Part shown: piece after piece, positions 7,595-14,934 of the stretch
How the letters are laid out: each line of letters starts with the position of its first letter
Numbering within the stretch: position 1 is the stretch's first letter
NCBI GenBank assembly: GCA_036881805.1
Contig: JBAJNK010000056.1
Span: 1-20,519 of the forward strand
Origin: JANQLC01 sp036881805
GTDB lineage: Bacteria > Bacteroidota > Bacteroidia > Flavobacteriales > JANQLC01
Reading direction: 5' to 3'
DNA: 20,519 bases
Translations under genes and position numbers: made by a program
Notes under the pieces: model-generated
What the model saw: the letters and a program-made list of their open reading frames with translations, nothing else
The model's database searches: none
Told to the model about the DNA's origin: nothing

Positions 7595-8260
7595 ATGAAA
7601 AACGCGATGAATTGGAGTGAAAAAGCATGGGAGGCAATTGCGCCCATCTATGAAAAAATATTGGTGCACCCCTTTATTGAAGAATTGAAGGCCGGTAGCT
7701 TAGCGGAAGAAAAATTTAAATGCTATGTGCAACAAGATAGCCTATACTTGGCCGATTTCGCTAAAGTGCTCGCTGCGATCGCTTCAAAATTGGATAAATC
7801 CGAACATAGGCAAACCTATTTGGGGTTTGCGTTGGAAACCATTTCAGTTGAAAATGCGCTACACGAGACATTTTTCCAAAAGCGCAATATAAATCCGCTC
7901 GTTGAGCAATCGCCCTGGTGTTTGTCTTACACCAGTTTTTTACGAGCACAATTGGTCGATCAGCCCGTAGAAATAGCTATGGCTGCCGTATTGCCCTGCT
8001 TCTGGATTTACAAAAAGGTAGGGGATTACATAGTACAAACACAAACCCCCATCGAAAATAAATATCGGGATTGGATCGATACCTATGGTGGCGCAGCTTT
8101 TGCATTGTCGGTCGGCAAAGCGATACGAATAACCGATGAAATAGCCGCCGATTGCAGTATGCGAAGACAACGACAAATGATCGACGCTTTTATCACGGCT
8201 GCTAAGATGGAATGGCTGTTTTGGGCGGGCGCTTATCAGCAAGCGGAATGGAAAATTTAG
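7595..8260 (+). CDS. tenA: TenA family aminopyrimidine aminohydrolase / thiaminase II
   Basis: TenA releases HMP from aminopyrimidine breakdown products of thiamine so it can be recycled. The 221-residue all-helical product keeps the family's active site: Asp48 in QQDSLYLADF, Cys135 in LPCFWIYKKVGDY (the catalytic Cys, at the same number as in the Bacillus enzyme), and Glu206 in the C-terminal MEWLFW. It is therefore the classical Cys-containing TenA and not the Cys-less TenA_E group. A strong GGAGG fixes the start. Its 3' end overlaps the thiD start by 13 bp. HMP made by TenA would pass to ThiD and then ThiE. Confidence 0.95.
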   Translation: MKNAMNWSEKAWEAIAPIYEKILVHPFIEELKAGSLAEEKFKCYVQQDSLYLADFAKVLAAIASKLDKSEHRQTYLGFALETISVENALHETFFQKRNINPLVEQSPWCLSYTSFLRAQLVDQPVEIAMAAVLPCFWIYKKVGDYIVQTQTPIENKYRDWIDTYGGAAFALSVGKAIRITDEIAADCSMRRQRQMIDAFITAAKMEWLFWAGAYQQAEWKI

Positions 8261-9066
8261 AAGCCTATACAGCAGTACTCACCATTGCTGGGAGCGATTC
8301 CATTGGGGGTGCGGGAATTCAGGCGGATATCAAGACGATTTCCGCTTGTGGTTGCTATGGCGCATCAGTGATCACAGCTGTGACCGCACAAAATACCTCA
8401 GGGGTGATCGGTGTGCACCCGGTACCGATTCAGCATCTCGCAGAACAGTTGGACGCGGTTTGTAGCGATGTCCGTTTTGACGCGGTCAAGATCGGCATGC
8501 TTCACAGTTCAGAAGCGATTCAGATAATCAAAAAATCCATATTGAAATATCGGTTGGAAAACATCGTTTTGGACCCCGTAATGGTGACCACTTCGGGGGA
8601 TAGATTACTGCGAGATGAATCGGTTGTCGAAACGCTACAAAGTGAGTTGTTGCCCTTGGCCAGGCTCATAACCCCCAATCGGCTGGAAGCTGAAATTTTA
8701 CTGAATAACCCCCTCGACAATCAGTGTGAACTAGCTGAAAATGCAGTGCGACTCGCTGAAAAATACCAAACTTCGGTATTGTTAAAGGGCGGACACTTTC
8801 GAGAGGAGAAACTGACCGATGTGCTCTTCAATTTTACGACTGGAACCACTTCGAATTTTGAATCCAAGCGCATCCACACCCCAAACACACACGGTACCGG
8901 TTGTACCCTTTCATCGGCTATTGCGAGCTTTTTGGCTTTGCATTTTTCCTTGGAAGAAGCGGTAGAAAAAGCAGTTGATTACCTACATGGGGCTTTACGG
9001 GCTGGAAAAAAATTCAAACTCGGCCAGGGGTATGGGCCCGTCCACCACTTCTATCGGTTTTGGTGA
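8248..9066 (+). CDS. thiD: Hydroxymethylpyrimidine/phosphomethylpyrimidine kinase ThiD
   Basis: ThiD phosphorylates HMP twice to give HMP pyrophosphate, the ThiE substrate. The 272-residue product has the ribokinase-family motifs: TIAGSDSIGGAGIQADIK (12-29), VLDPVMV (108-114), ITPNRLEAEILL, LLKGGH, and NTHGTGCTLSSA (213-224) with the conserved Cys219. I chose ATG 8248 (MENLEAYTAVLTIAGSDS); it overlaps the tenA stop, as expected for coupled genes. An earlier in-frame ATG at 8212 would add 12 residues inside tenA without family character. This is the last gene of the thiamine salvage cluster, followed by a long gap. Confidence 0.96.
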   Translation: MENLEAYTAVLTIAGSDSIGGAGIQADIKTISACGCYGASVITAVTAQNTSGVIGVHPVPIQHLAEQLDAVCSDVRFDAVKIGMLHSSEAIQIIKKSILKYRLENIVLDPVMVTTSGDRLLRDESVVETLQSELLPLARLITPNRLEAEILLNNPLDNQCELAENAVRLAEKYQTSVLLKGGHFREEKLTDVLFNFTTGTTSNFESKRIHTPNTHGTGCTLSSAIASFLALHFSLEEAVEKAVDYLHGALRAGKKFKLGQGYGPVHHFYRFW

Positions 9067-9188
9067 TCGCACATGCCCATATAGTCCATTTATTAAGTGG
9101 GATGGGTGTGAAAACCGTCTTCAAATGAAAATCCTTTGCCGAGCGAAACACCTCGTGCCGTATAGAAAAACCGGCCGTCTATAATTTG

Positions 9189-9228
9189 AGGGCTCAATTG
9201 CCCTGATTTGAAGGACAAATTATCCTTC
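9189..9228 (+). terminator. Two weak hairpins downstream of thiD
   Basis: AGGGC-TCAATT-GCCCT (9189-9204) is followed by GAAGGA-CAAATTA-TCCTTC (9210-9228), and a TTTGCTGTTTTTG stretch lies after it. Together they could end thiD transcription, but the T-run is interrupted, so this is uncertain. The rest of 9067-9188 shows nothing recognisable. Confidence 0.3.
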
Positions 9229-9229
9229 C

Positions 9230-9580
9230 TTTGCTGTTTTTGATCTCGTTTTTTACCCGTGGGCAGATAACTTGAAAGCCCAGTCTTATTTTTTTGCATT
9301 TGGCACTGTGGAAAATTTGAAGATGGGGGCTTGTTTTTTTGTGTTCGTCCGCTTGTAGCAGCTTAAACAGCGGGGTGTTTTTTTGGCGTTTGCCCTTATG
9401 AATTGATCTAAAAAGGAGGTTGTTTTTCCGTTCTCGGTTGGCGGTTTGAAAAGCGGGGCGATTTGTTTTTTGGTGTTTACACCTGCATGGCGGTTTAAAA
9501 AGGGGCTGTTTTTTATCCTGTGGCGTTCAGTATATAGCGTTCCATCCGAACTTTGGTGTTTTTTGCGGATTTTGTCGCCG
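9230..9580 (+). repeat. Degenerate tandem-repeat array B between convergent genes
   Basis: This part of the 9067-9718 gap is made of the same units as array A. On the plus strand, unit starts lie near 9271, 9315, 9360, 9407, 9446 and 9493, each with an A-run, a G-run and a T-run followed by a TTTG/TGTGG part. A looser unit lies near 9551-9587. The 108 bp at 9280-9387 match 16519-16626 in inverted orientation with 103 identities and no gap. In the direction of the neighbouring minus-strand DUF7033 gene the array reads C/A-rich. Positions 9588-9718 hold only a short ATGGAA-T-TTCCAT palindrome (9650-9662). Confidence 0.75.
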
Positions 9581-9718
9581 TGCCTTCCCTTCACGCGCTT
9601 TTCGTCAACTGGGCGTCGCAGGCTTCCTGGGGATCGGGCATTTTGTGCGATGGAATTTCCATTGGGGCACGGATATTTTCATCTAATGGAGATTGTCGTA
9701 TAAATTGAAAGGGGGCAT

Positions 9719-11032
9719 TTATAACTCGTTTTTTACGATTTCTAGTATCGATTCGTACAAACGGCGCCAGCCTTTCCAGCCCGGGCGCTCTCCGAGGTTT
9801 TTCGAGTGAACGACAAAGGTGAAATTCCCCTTCACGAGCTTTGCGGTTTGCAGCAGGCTTTTCAAAAAGGATTCCAATTCCGAATCGGTCATTTTTCGAG
9901 ATAACTTCATCATATAGGTATCACTGAGCACAAAAGGATGAATTAGAAGAGGCGTCTTTTGCTCGTATTCTAAGTCGTAGAAATAAAAAGGCCTCGAGGT
10001 TCCTGCGCGGTAGCCGTAGCGCGCTAGGTACCCCATAGAGTAATCGTCGAATACTTCAGCTTCGACTAAGTAGCGGTATGATAGGGGAAGTCTCTGGTGT
10101 AGCAGGTGGAATTGTGAATGCTGTACGCTTCGTTTTAAGATCTCGCTCAAGACTCGTTTTTCCCGCTCCATAAGCGGTTCTCTTTCAGCGGCCTGGTACG
10201 AGACCAAGTAGCCTGGGGTGAAGTAATCAGAGAGGTGTTTCACCACGATTTCAAAGCTTTTTAACAGCGGTGAAATGTTTTTGTCGTGTGTACCATATGC
10301 GCCTACGGAATAAAAGGCTTGTGTGGGAATCTCGTATTTTTTAAAGGTTCGGATGAGGTACTTGAAGTTATCATAAGGGTCTTTTCGCAAGCCGAATACG
10401 CTGAGCCCCCTTTCGATGATGCGCACAAAGTTTAAATGTAACGCATCTTCAATCCAACCGCCTATCGTTCTGACGACTCCCTTGTCTTTAAAGCGGTATA
10501 TCTCGTCGACCATGAGTAGTTGTTGCCAATAAGTGGCTTTATCAGCAGCTGTGAGGTCCGGAAATCGATCTCGCAATTTTTCGAATAGCTTACAGATCCA
10601 CAAGTCGACTATGGGCAAATGCAAGAAATTTTGAGCGAAGGCCAAACTGTGGCTATAAGAAAAATGCGCTGAAGTGTTTTTATTCAGTGGGGCGTATTCT
10701 TCGTAACGCGTGAGTTGGTAAAAGCTCGCAGCAAAGATGTCAAAGGGGATTGTCGCACTTTTATCCGTTTTAAAAAAACAGGGGATACCTTCCCATAGCT
10801 CTACTGTAATATCCTGTTTTTCAATGTTTTGCTTTGATAATAAGCCGTGTGATTTCACGAAAAACTCACCGCCTAGCGGTTGGTTGGCATAACTGAGTTT
10901 GGGGCCTTTGTGTGCGATGAATTCGTCTACTTTTTTGCTGAGAATGCATTCTTTCTGCAACATACGCTGAAAAATATGCGAAAATATGTATTCGATACGC
11001 GAACTGATTTTTGGTGTATAGACCAGAATCAT
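9719..11032 (-). CDS. DUF7033 / polysaccharide-deacetylase-like protein
   Basis: The 437-residue product resembles the Bacteroidota family with an N-terminal DUF7033 domain (about 1-160: LLVYTPKI-like start, GPKLSYANQPLGGEFF, IPFDIFAASFYQLTRYEEY) and a divergent polysaccharide-deacetylase domain (about 165-437: FKDKGVVRTIGG, YDNFKYLI, DYSMGYLARYGYRAGTSRPF, FYDLEYE, HPFVLSD). From memory, relatives carry a DVDNA-type metal motif and a GLH motif. Here these read MVDEIY (residues 174-179) and GYLVSY (274-279), so one Asp and one His appear lost and catalysis is doubtful. The ATG lies three bases after the radC stop, so the genes are coupled. The likely role is in envelope polysaccharide metabolism, substrate unknown. 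Confidence 0.8.
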   Translation of the reverse strand: MILVYTPKISSRIEYIFSHIFQRMLQKECILSKKVDEFIAHKGPKLSYANQPLGGEFFVKSHGLLSKQNIEKQDITVELWEGIPCFFKTDKSATIPFDIFAASFYQLTRYEEYAPLNKNTSAHFSYSHSLAFAQNFLHLPIVDLWICKLFEKLRDRFPDLTAADKATYWQQLLMVDEIYRFKDKGVVRTIGGWIEDALHLNFVRIIERGLSVFGLRKDPYDNFKYLIRTFKKYEIPTQAFYSVGAYGTHDKNISPLLKSFEIVVKHLSDYFTPGYLVSYQAAEREPLMEREKRVLSEILKRSVQHSQFHLLHQRLPLSYRYLVEAEVFDDYSMGYLARYGYRAGTSRPFYFYDLEYEQKTPLLIHPFVLSDTYMMKLSRKMTDSELESFLKSLLQTAKLVKGNFTFVVHSKNLGERPGWKGWRRLYESILEIVKNEL

Positions 11033-11035
11033 GAA

Positions 11036-11743
11036 TTAGAGCGATCCATTATCGGAAAAGCTAAAGTAATTCTTTTGGGAAAATATGACGTGATCCAATA
11101 AGGCTATATCCAGCAGCTGTGCAGCTTCTTTAATCTTTTGTGTGATAGCCTGGTCGCTTTGGCTCGGTTTTAGAGAGTCGGAGGGGTGATTGTGACAGAG
11201 GATGATTCCGCTAGCCGCATGGGCTAAGGCTTTTTTTAGGATGATTCTCACGTCTACGGTAGTTTGCGAAAGACCGCCCTTGCTTAGTTGTTCTTTACTC
11301 AAAACCCGGTTGCTTCGGTTTAGTAGCAAAAACCAAAATTCTTCATGATCTAAATCACTCAGTTCGGGTGTCATCATTTCGAATACATCTCGGCTGGAAA
11401 TAACGATTGACTTTTTATTGATCTCGGCGGCTTTTTTCCGCCGGCCGAGCTCCAGCGCTGCCAGTATACTTATCGCTTTGGCCTGTCCGATGCCTTTGAA
11501 TTGGCACAGGTCTTCCAAAGAGTAGCGCGCCAGTTTATTCAAGTCGTTCTCGACCGCGTCGAGCATACGCCGGCCGAGCTTTACAGCTGATTCATACGGG
11601 GAGCCAGAACCGAGTAAAATGGCTAACAATTCAGCAGTGGAAAGCGCTTTCTTTCCTTTTAGAAAAAATTTTTCTCGCGGCCGATCATCTTCCGCCCACT
11701 CTCTGATGGGTTTGTATCTTTCCCTCAAGACCTCTTCTGACAT
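11036..11743 (-). CDS. radC: RadC family JAB/MPN+ protein
   Basis: RadC proteins combine an N-terminal helix-hairpin-helix region with a JAB1/MPN+ metalloprotease-like domain; despite the name, their cellular role is unsettled. The 235-residue product has the UPF0758 N-terminus (IREWAEDDRPREKF, LSTAELLAILLGSGS), an HhH segment FKGIGQAKA (82-90), and the metal site HNHPSD-S-LKPSQSD with His184, His186 and Asp197. The usual Gly after HNHPS is Asp here. The start is the only reasonable ATG; a TATATTTA box lies 7 bp upstream, hinting at a nearly leaderless transcript. The downstream DUF7033 gene is separated by 3 bp. Confidence 0.95.
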   Translation of the reverse strand: MSEEVLRERYKPIREWAEDDRPREKFFLKGKKALSTAELLAILLGSGSPYESAVKLGRRMLDAVENDLNKLARYSLEDLCQFKGIGQAKAISILAALELGRRKKAAEINKKSIVISSRDVFEMMTPELSDLDHEEFWFLLLNRSNRVLSKEQLSKGGLSQTTVDVRIILKKALAHAASGIILCHNHPSDSLKPSQSDQAITQKIKEAAQLLDIALLDHVIFSQKNYFSFSDNGSL

Positions 11744-11750
11744 TGCGGAC

Positions 11751-11758
11751 TAAATATA
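11751..11758 (-). promoter_or_regulatory. Near-consensus -7 element before radC
   Basis: TATATTTA on the minus strand matches TAnnTTTG at all but the last fixed base. It lies 7 bp from the radC ATG. Weak evidence. Confidence 0.25.
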
Positions 11759-11802
11759 TGAAAAAAATTGAGATGGAGAAGAGATGGAAAACAGGGCCGC
11801 CA

Positions 11803-11862
11803 GCCTATATGGGGTTGAGATGTCGTCTCGAGGATGAAATTCTCGTGCCCCAGGTGCTAGGC
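11803..11862. other. Potential multi-stem RNA structure between rpsT and radC
   Basis: Nested complementary blocks occur: GCCTA (11803) with TAGGC (11858-11862), and TGGGG (11810-11814) with CCCCA (11848-11852). Inside these are two hairpins, GAGA-TGTCG-TCTC (11817-11829) and CGAG/CTCG (11829-11832 with 11842-11845, sharing one base). This would fold as a three-way junction on either strand. It lacks tRNA T-arm bases and matches no RNA family I know. It lies in the 3' region of rpsT and 5' of radC. Confidence 0.3.
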
Positions 11863-11880
11863 GAGCGGACGGGTATGCAG

Positions 11881-12144
11881 CTACGACTTTGCGCCTAAGG
11901 AATTCACGTGAAGCGTCAATTTGGACTTTAGATTGGCCCCTTTGTTTTTATGAACAATGCGCTTCTTGATCGATTTATCAATCATCCCATACACTTTTGG
12001 AAGCGCTTCTGCCGCAGCTTTGACATCGGTTTCCGCGCGCAACCGGCGCACGGCATTGCGCGTAGTTTTGAGTATGTATCGGTTGCGAAGACGTCTTTTT
12101 TCAGTCTGACGGATTCGTTTTAATGCGGATTTGTGATTTGCCAT
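11881..12144 (-). CDS. rpsT: 30S ribosomal protein S20
   Basis: S20 is a primary 16S rRNA binding protein of the small subunit. The 87-residue product begins MANHKSALKRIRQTEKRRLR, the S20 signature, is strongly basic, and contains the conserved helical segment KVYGMIDKSIKKRIVHKNKG. Length and start are normal. It is encoded 47 bp downstream of tRNA-Glu on the same strand, an arrangement common in Bacteroidota, and the two probably share the promoter at 12283-12313. Confidence 0.97.
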   Translation of the reverse strand: MANHKSALKRIRQTEKRRLRNRYILKTTRNAVRRLRAETDVKAAAEALPKVYGMIDKSIKKRIVHKNKGANLKSKLTLHVNSLGAKS

Positions 12145-12191
12145 AGTTTTGTTTTACTCATGTGAGAATCTCTTTTCTAGATCGAATTTTG

Positions 12192-12263
12192 TAGCCCATA
12201 GGAGAATCGAACTCCTGTTTCAAGGATGAAAACCTTGTGTCCTAACCACTAGACGAATGGGCC
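12192..12263 (-). tRNA. tRNA-Glu (anticodon TTC)
   Basis: On the minus strand the sequence folds into a full cloverleaf of 72 bases without an encoded CCA. The acceptor is GGCCCAT with ATGGGCT (a G-U closing pair), then discriminator A. The D-arm is TCTAGTGGTTAGGA, the anticodon stem is CAAGG/CCTTG with loop TTTTCAT (anticodon TTC at 12228-12230), and the T-arm is AGGAGTTCGATTCTCCT. The anticodon and the overall sequence identify tRNA-Glu. Confidence 0.97.
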
Positions 12264-12282
12264 GTTTCGCGAAATGCGACTG

Positions 12283-12313
12283 CAAATTTAGAACTATTTC
12301 TCAAGGCGGCAAA
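12283..12313 (-). promoter_or_regulatory. Canonical Bacteroidota promoter for tRNA-Glu-rpsT
   Basis: On the minus strand TTTG (12310-12313) is followed after exactly 19 bp by TAAATTTG (12283-12290). Both match the phylum's -33 and -7 consensus, and the spacing is ideal. It lies 19 bp before the first base of the tRNA. It is the best promoter in the window. Confidence 0.75.
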
Positions 12314-12374
12314 TCTTCGGATAAATCATCCCCATAGCGCTGCCCGCTGCAAACCAGATACTTAAAATCGTGTA

Positions 12375-12420
12375 CTCGTTTTTGAAAACTTTTATTTTTT
12401 GGGTTTTACCCCAATGCTTT
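12375..12420 (+). repeat. Single diverged unit of the intergenic repeat family
   Basis: In the 287-bp gap between proS and tRNA-Glu, a stretch with TTTTTGAAAA, CTTTTATTTTTT and GGGTTTTACCCC resembles one unit of arrays A-C in the same orientation relative to the upstream gene (proS). The G-run is weak, so the assignment is tentative. The rest of this gap holds only a CTATCG-GG-CGATAG palindrome (12496-12509) with no T-run. Confidence 0.35.
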
Positions 12421-12550
12421 CGAGCTGTATATCGGCTGAAAAATTTGTCGTTTATAAGCCTGCAACCCTTACGGCGTATGGGTTTCCAAATTTGCCTATC
12501 GGGCGATAGACCCAGCGCTTAGATGGAATCCGATTAAAGGACTTTGCGCC

Positions 12551-14023
12551 TTAATAAGCCTTGGCGTACAACACCCGAACCTTTGCCGGTTTTCCGCTAT
12601 ACGGGTCTGTGCCGTTCGCTTCTGGCGCATCCAGCGGAATGCAGCGGATGGTCGCGCCGGTCTCTTGCTGGATGTCCGATTCGGTTTCTGCACTGCCATC
12701 CCAAAGCGTCGAGAGAAAGCCGCCTTTGCGCGCTAAAACTTCTTTAAACTCCGGGTACGACTGCACTTGGGTGACATTTGCGTTTCTGAATGCCAGTGCT
12801 TTATTAAAGATGTGATTTTGAATGTCGCGCAACAAATGGGGAATTCTATCCCCGACTTTGTCTACTGGCACGAGCTGTTTTTTCAATGTATCGCGTCTTG
12901 TTAGTTCTACCGTAGCGCTTTCCAGGTCTCGAGGGCCGATAGCCAAGCGCAGCGGTACGCCTTTCAGTTCGTATTCGTTAAACTTCCAACCCGGTTTATA
13001 TGTATCGCGGTCATCGAACCGTACCCTTATATTTTGGTTTTGCAGTTTTTGCTGAAGGCCTCGGGCCACCTCAGCGACTCGTCCCAGCTCGGCTTTGCCC
13101 TTGTAGATGGGGATGATGACCACTTGTATCGGGGCTAAATTAGGGGGTAGAATCAAGCCGCTATCATCGGAGTGCGCCATGATTAAAGCACCCATCAGTC
13201 GGGTGGAAACGCCCCAGGAAGTAGCCCATACATATGTTTCTGCTCCATTTCGGTTCGCAAATTTCACGTCGAAAGCACGGGCAAAATTTTGACCTAAAAA
13301 ATGTGAGGTGCCCACCTGTAGGGCTTTGCCGTCTTGCATCATCGCCTCGATGGTATAAGTTTCTAAAGCACCTGCAAAGCGTTCGCTGGGTGTCTTTACC
13401 CCTTTGACGATCGGGATGCCCATAAAATTCTCGACGAAATCGGCGTATACGTCCTGCATCCGTTTGGCTTCTTCAACGGCCTCTGCTTCGGTAGCGTGTG
13501 CCGTGTGCCCTTCTTGCCATAGAAATTCAGCCGTGCGCAGAAATAGGCGTGTGCGCATTTCCCAGCGCACCACATTGGCCCATTGGTTGATGAGTAGGGG
13601 TAAATCTCGATACGATTTTATCCAGCGTTTGTACGTATCCCATATAATGGTTTCAGAGGTCGGACGGATGATGAGCGCTTCCGCTAACTTTGCGGTGGGG
13701 TCTACTTTTATGTCACCGCCCGCCTCATCGACTTTCAATCGGTAATGGGTTACTACGGCTACTTCTTTGGCAAAGCCTTTGACGTGGTCCGCTTCCTTAG
13801 AGAGGTAAGATTTTGGGATTAAAAGCGGAAAGTACGCGTTGACATGTCCGGTATCCTTAAACATTTTGTCCAACTGTTGTTGCATCTTTTCCCAGATGGC
13901 AAAGCCATAAGGCTTAATCACCATGGAGCCTCTCACACCGCTATTCTCAGCGAGACCGGCTCGTATTACCAATTCGTTATACCATTTGGAATAGTCCGCC
14001 GCGCGTGGGGTTAGTTTGGCCAT
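12551..14023 (-). CDS. proS: Prolyl-tRNA synthetase (archaeal/eukaryotic type)
   Basis: ProRS is a class II synthetase that charges tRNA-Pro. The 490-residue product is the short type without the bacterial editing insertion domain. Visible are the proline-binding RPTSETIIW (120-128), motif 2 as RWEMRTRLFLRTAEFLWQEGH (153-173, cited as a region), the motif 3 region GALIMAHSDDSGLILPP, an anticodon-binding domain starting near VVIIPIY, and the type-specific C-terminal domain ending in Tyr. Start MAKLTPRAADYSKWYN is typical. It is transcribed toward tRNA-Glu and rpsT, with its own candidate -7 element at 14081-14088, and is divergent from the lipoprotein gene. Confidence 0.97.
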   Translation of the reverse strand: MAKLTPRAADYSKWYNELVIRAGLAENSGVRGSMVIKPYGFAIWEKMQQQLDKMFKDTGHVNAYFPLLIPKSYLSKEADHVKGFAKEVAVVTHYRLKVDEAGGDIKVDPTAKLAEALIIRPTSETIIWDTYKRWIKSYRDLPLLINQWANVVRWEMRTRLFLRTAEFLWQEGHTAHATEAEAVEEAKRMQDVYADFVENFMGIPIVKGVKTPSERFAGALETYTIEAMMQDGKALQVGTSHFLGQNFARAFDVKFANRNGAETYVWATSWGVSTRLMGALIMAHSDDSGLILPPNLAPIQVVIIPIYKGKAELGRVAEVARGLQQKLQNQNIRVRFDDRDTYKPGWKFNEYELKGVPLRLAIGPRDLESATVELTRRDTLKKQLVPVDKVGDRIPHLLRDIQNHIFNKALAFRNANVTQVQSYPEFKEVLARKGGFLSTLWDGSAETESDIQQETGATIRCIPLDAPEANGTDPYSGKPAKVRVLYAKAY

Positions 14024-14080
14024 GTCACTTTTTTCAATTTAACGGTTTGGCATAGCGTTTGATACTACTTTTTCAGTAGG

Positions 14081-14088
14081 CAAAGCTA
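14081..14088 (-). promoter_or_regulatory. Candidate -7 element for proS
   Basis: TAGCTTTG on the minus strand matches TAnnTTTG, leaving a 57-bp leader before the proS ATG. No proper -33 TTTG is visible. Confidence 0.4.
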
Positions 14089-14125
14089 CAGGTTTTAGAT
14101 CGAAATTCATCTGCTATTTGCACTT

Positions 14126-14908
14126 ATGAAAATGCCGTTGTACAAAGCCATTTGTCCATTACTCCGCCGGGGGATTTCCAGTGTGCTTTTCTCGGTCCTT
14201 GCGGCGGCGTGTATGATGTATTATCCCACGGCCTACACATCTGAAGAAACAGATGGGATTTATGCAACCAACAGTGGAATAACCGATGGGGATTCGCTTA
14301 TCCAACAGGCCTATTACGGTAAGGATATCGACTTGAAAGCTTATGGTGATTTGGACAAAACCCGGGTGGAATACGATCCGAATTACAATCCAAATGCAGG
14401 CTCCAACGGCGATTTGTATATAGACATATACAACGAGGGCTGCGGTCTTTATAGCTATTGCGGCACCTGGGGTTCCCTTTATCCGTGGTATAGCGGTTAC
14501 AGCACCTGGGATTACCTTTATCCGTGGTATAGCGGTTACAGCACCTGGGATTACCTTTATCCGTGGTACTATCCCAGGTATCGCTATTGGGGAGTGGGCG
14601 GACTGTATTACACCGGTGGTTGGATCAGGGATCGCGATATACCCCGTCGCACCTATTTGAAAAACCCCAGATACGATAAGTTAGGGGAAACAGATCCACA
14701 TCGCTACAACACCAGTCGCTCGAATATTAGAAAAGTGCCTGGTAAGAACCCGCGTTATTATCACAGAAAATACACCCGTACGCCTTCCCAGCGGAATAAT
14801 GCTTCTCGGAACTATCACAGGAATGCGGTACCGCATTCAAACCCTTCAACTGTAGGGAGCCACAAGTCACGGGGGCGTTCAGCTCCTTTGCGTTATCACA
14901 GGCGGTAA
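14126..14908 (+). CDS. Tyrosine-rich, basic surface lipoprotein-like protein
   Basis: The function is unknown. The 260-residue product starts with a basic segment and a hydrophobic stretch ending in VLAAAC (Cys at about residue 29), which could be a lipobox, though Ala at -3 is not ideal; a plain signal peptide or anchor is the alternative. An acidic part follows (about 36-100), with DYxPNYNPNAG-like text. Next comes a Tyr/Trp/Gly-rich zone with a 13-residue tandem repeat (YLYPWYSGYSTWD), then a very basic Arg/Asn/Tyr/Ser-rich tail with repeated YHRK/YHRN. Similar Tyr-rich basic proteins sit beside OmpP1/FadL barrels in other Bacteroidota. The next gene starts 26 bp later, so both are probably one transcript. 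Confidence 0.75.
   Translation: MKMPLYKAICPLLRRGISSVLFSVLAAACMMYYPTAYTSEETDGIYATNSGITDGDSLIQQAYYGKDIDLKAYGDLDKTRVEYDPNYNPNAGSNGDLYIDIYNEGCGLYSYCGTWGSLYPWYSGYSTWDYLYPWYSGYSTWDYLYPWYYPRYRYWGVGGLYYTGGWIRDRDIPRRTYLKNPRYDKLGETDPHRYNTSRSNIRKVPGKNPRYYHRKYTRTPSQRNNASRNYHRNAVPHSNPSTVGSHKSRGRSAPLRYHRR
14462..14568 (+). repeat. In-frame 39-bp tandem repeat inside the lipoprotein gene
   Basis: Two perfect copies of a 39-bp unit begin at 14476 and 14515, followed by a partial third copy from 14554 to about 14568. A decayed partial copy precedes them from 14462. The unit is a multiple of three and encodes YLYPWYSGYSTWD. Its perfect identity suggests recent expansion and likely copy-number variation between strains. 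Confidence 0.9.
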
Positions 14909-14934
14909 AAAGAGATAAAGGTTAGATTTTGTAT

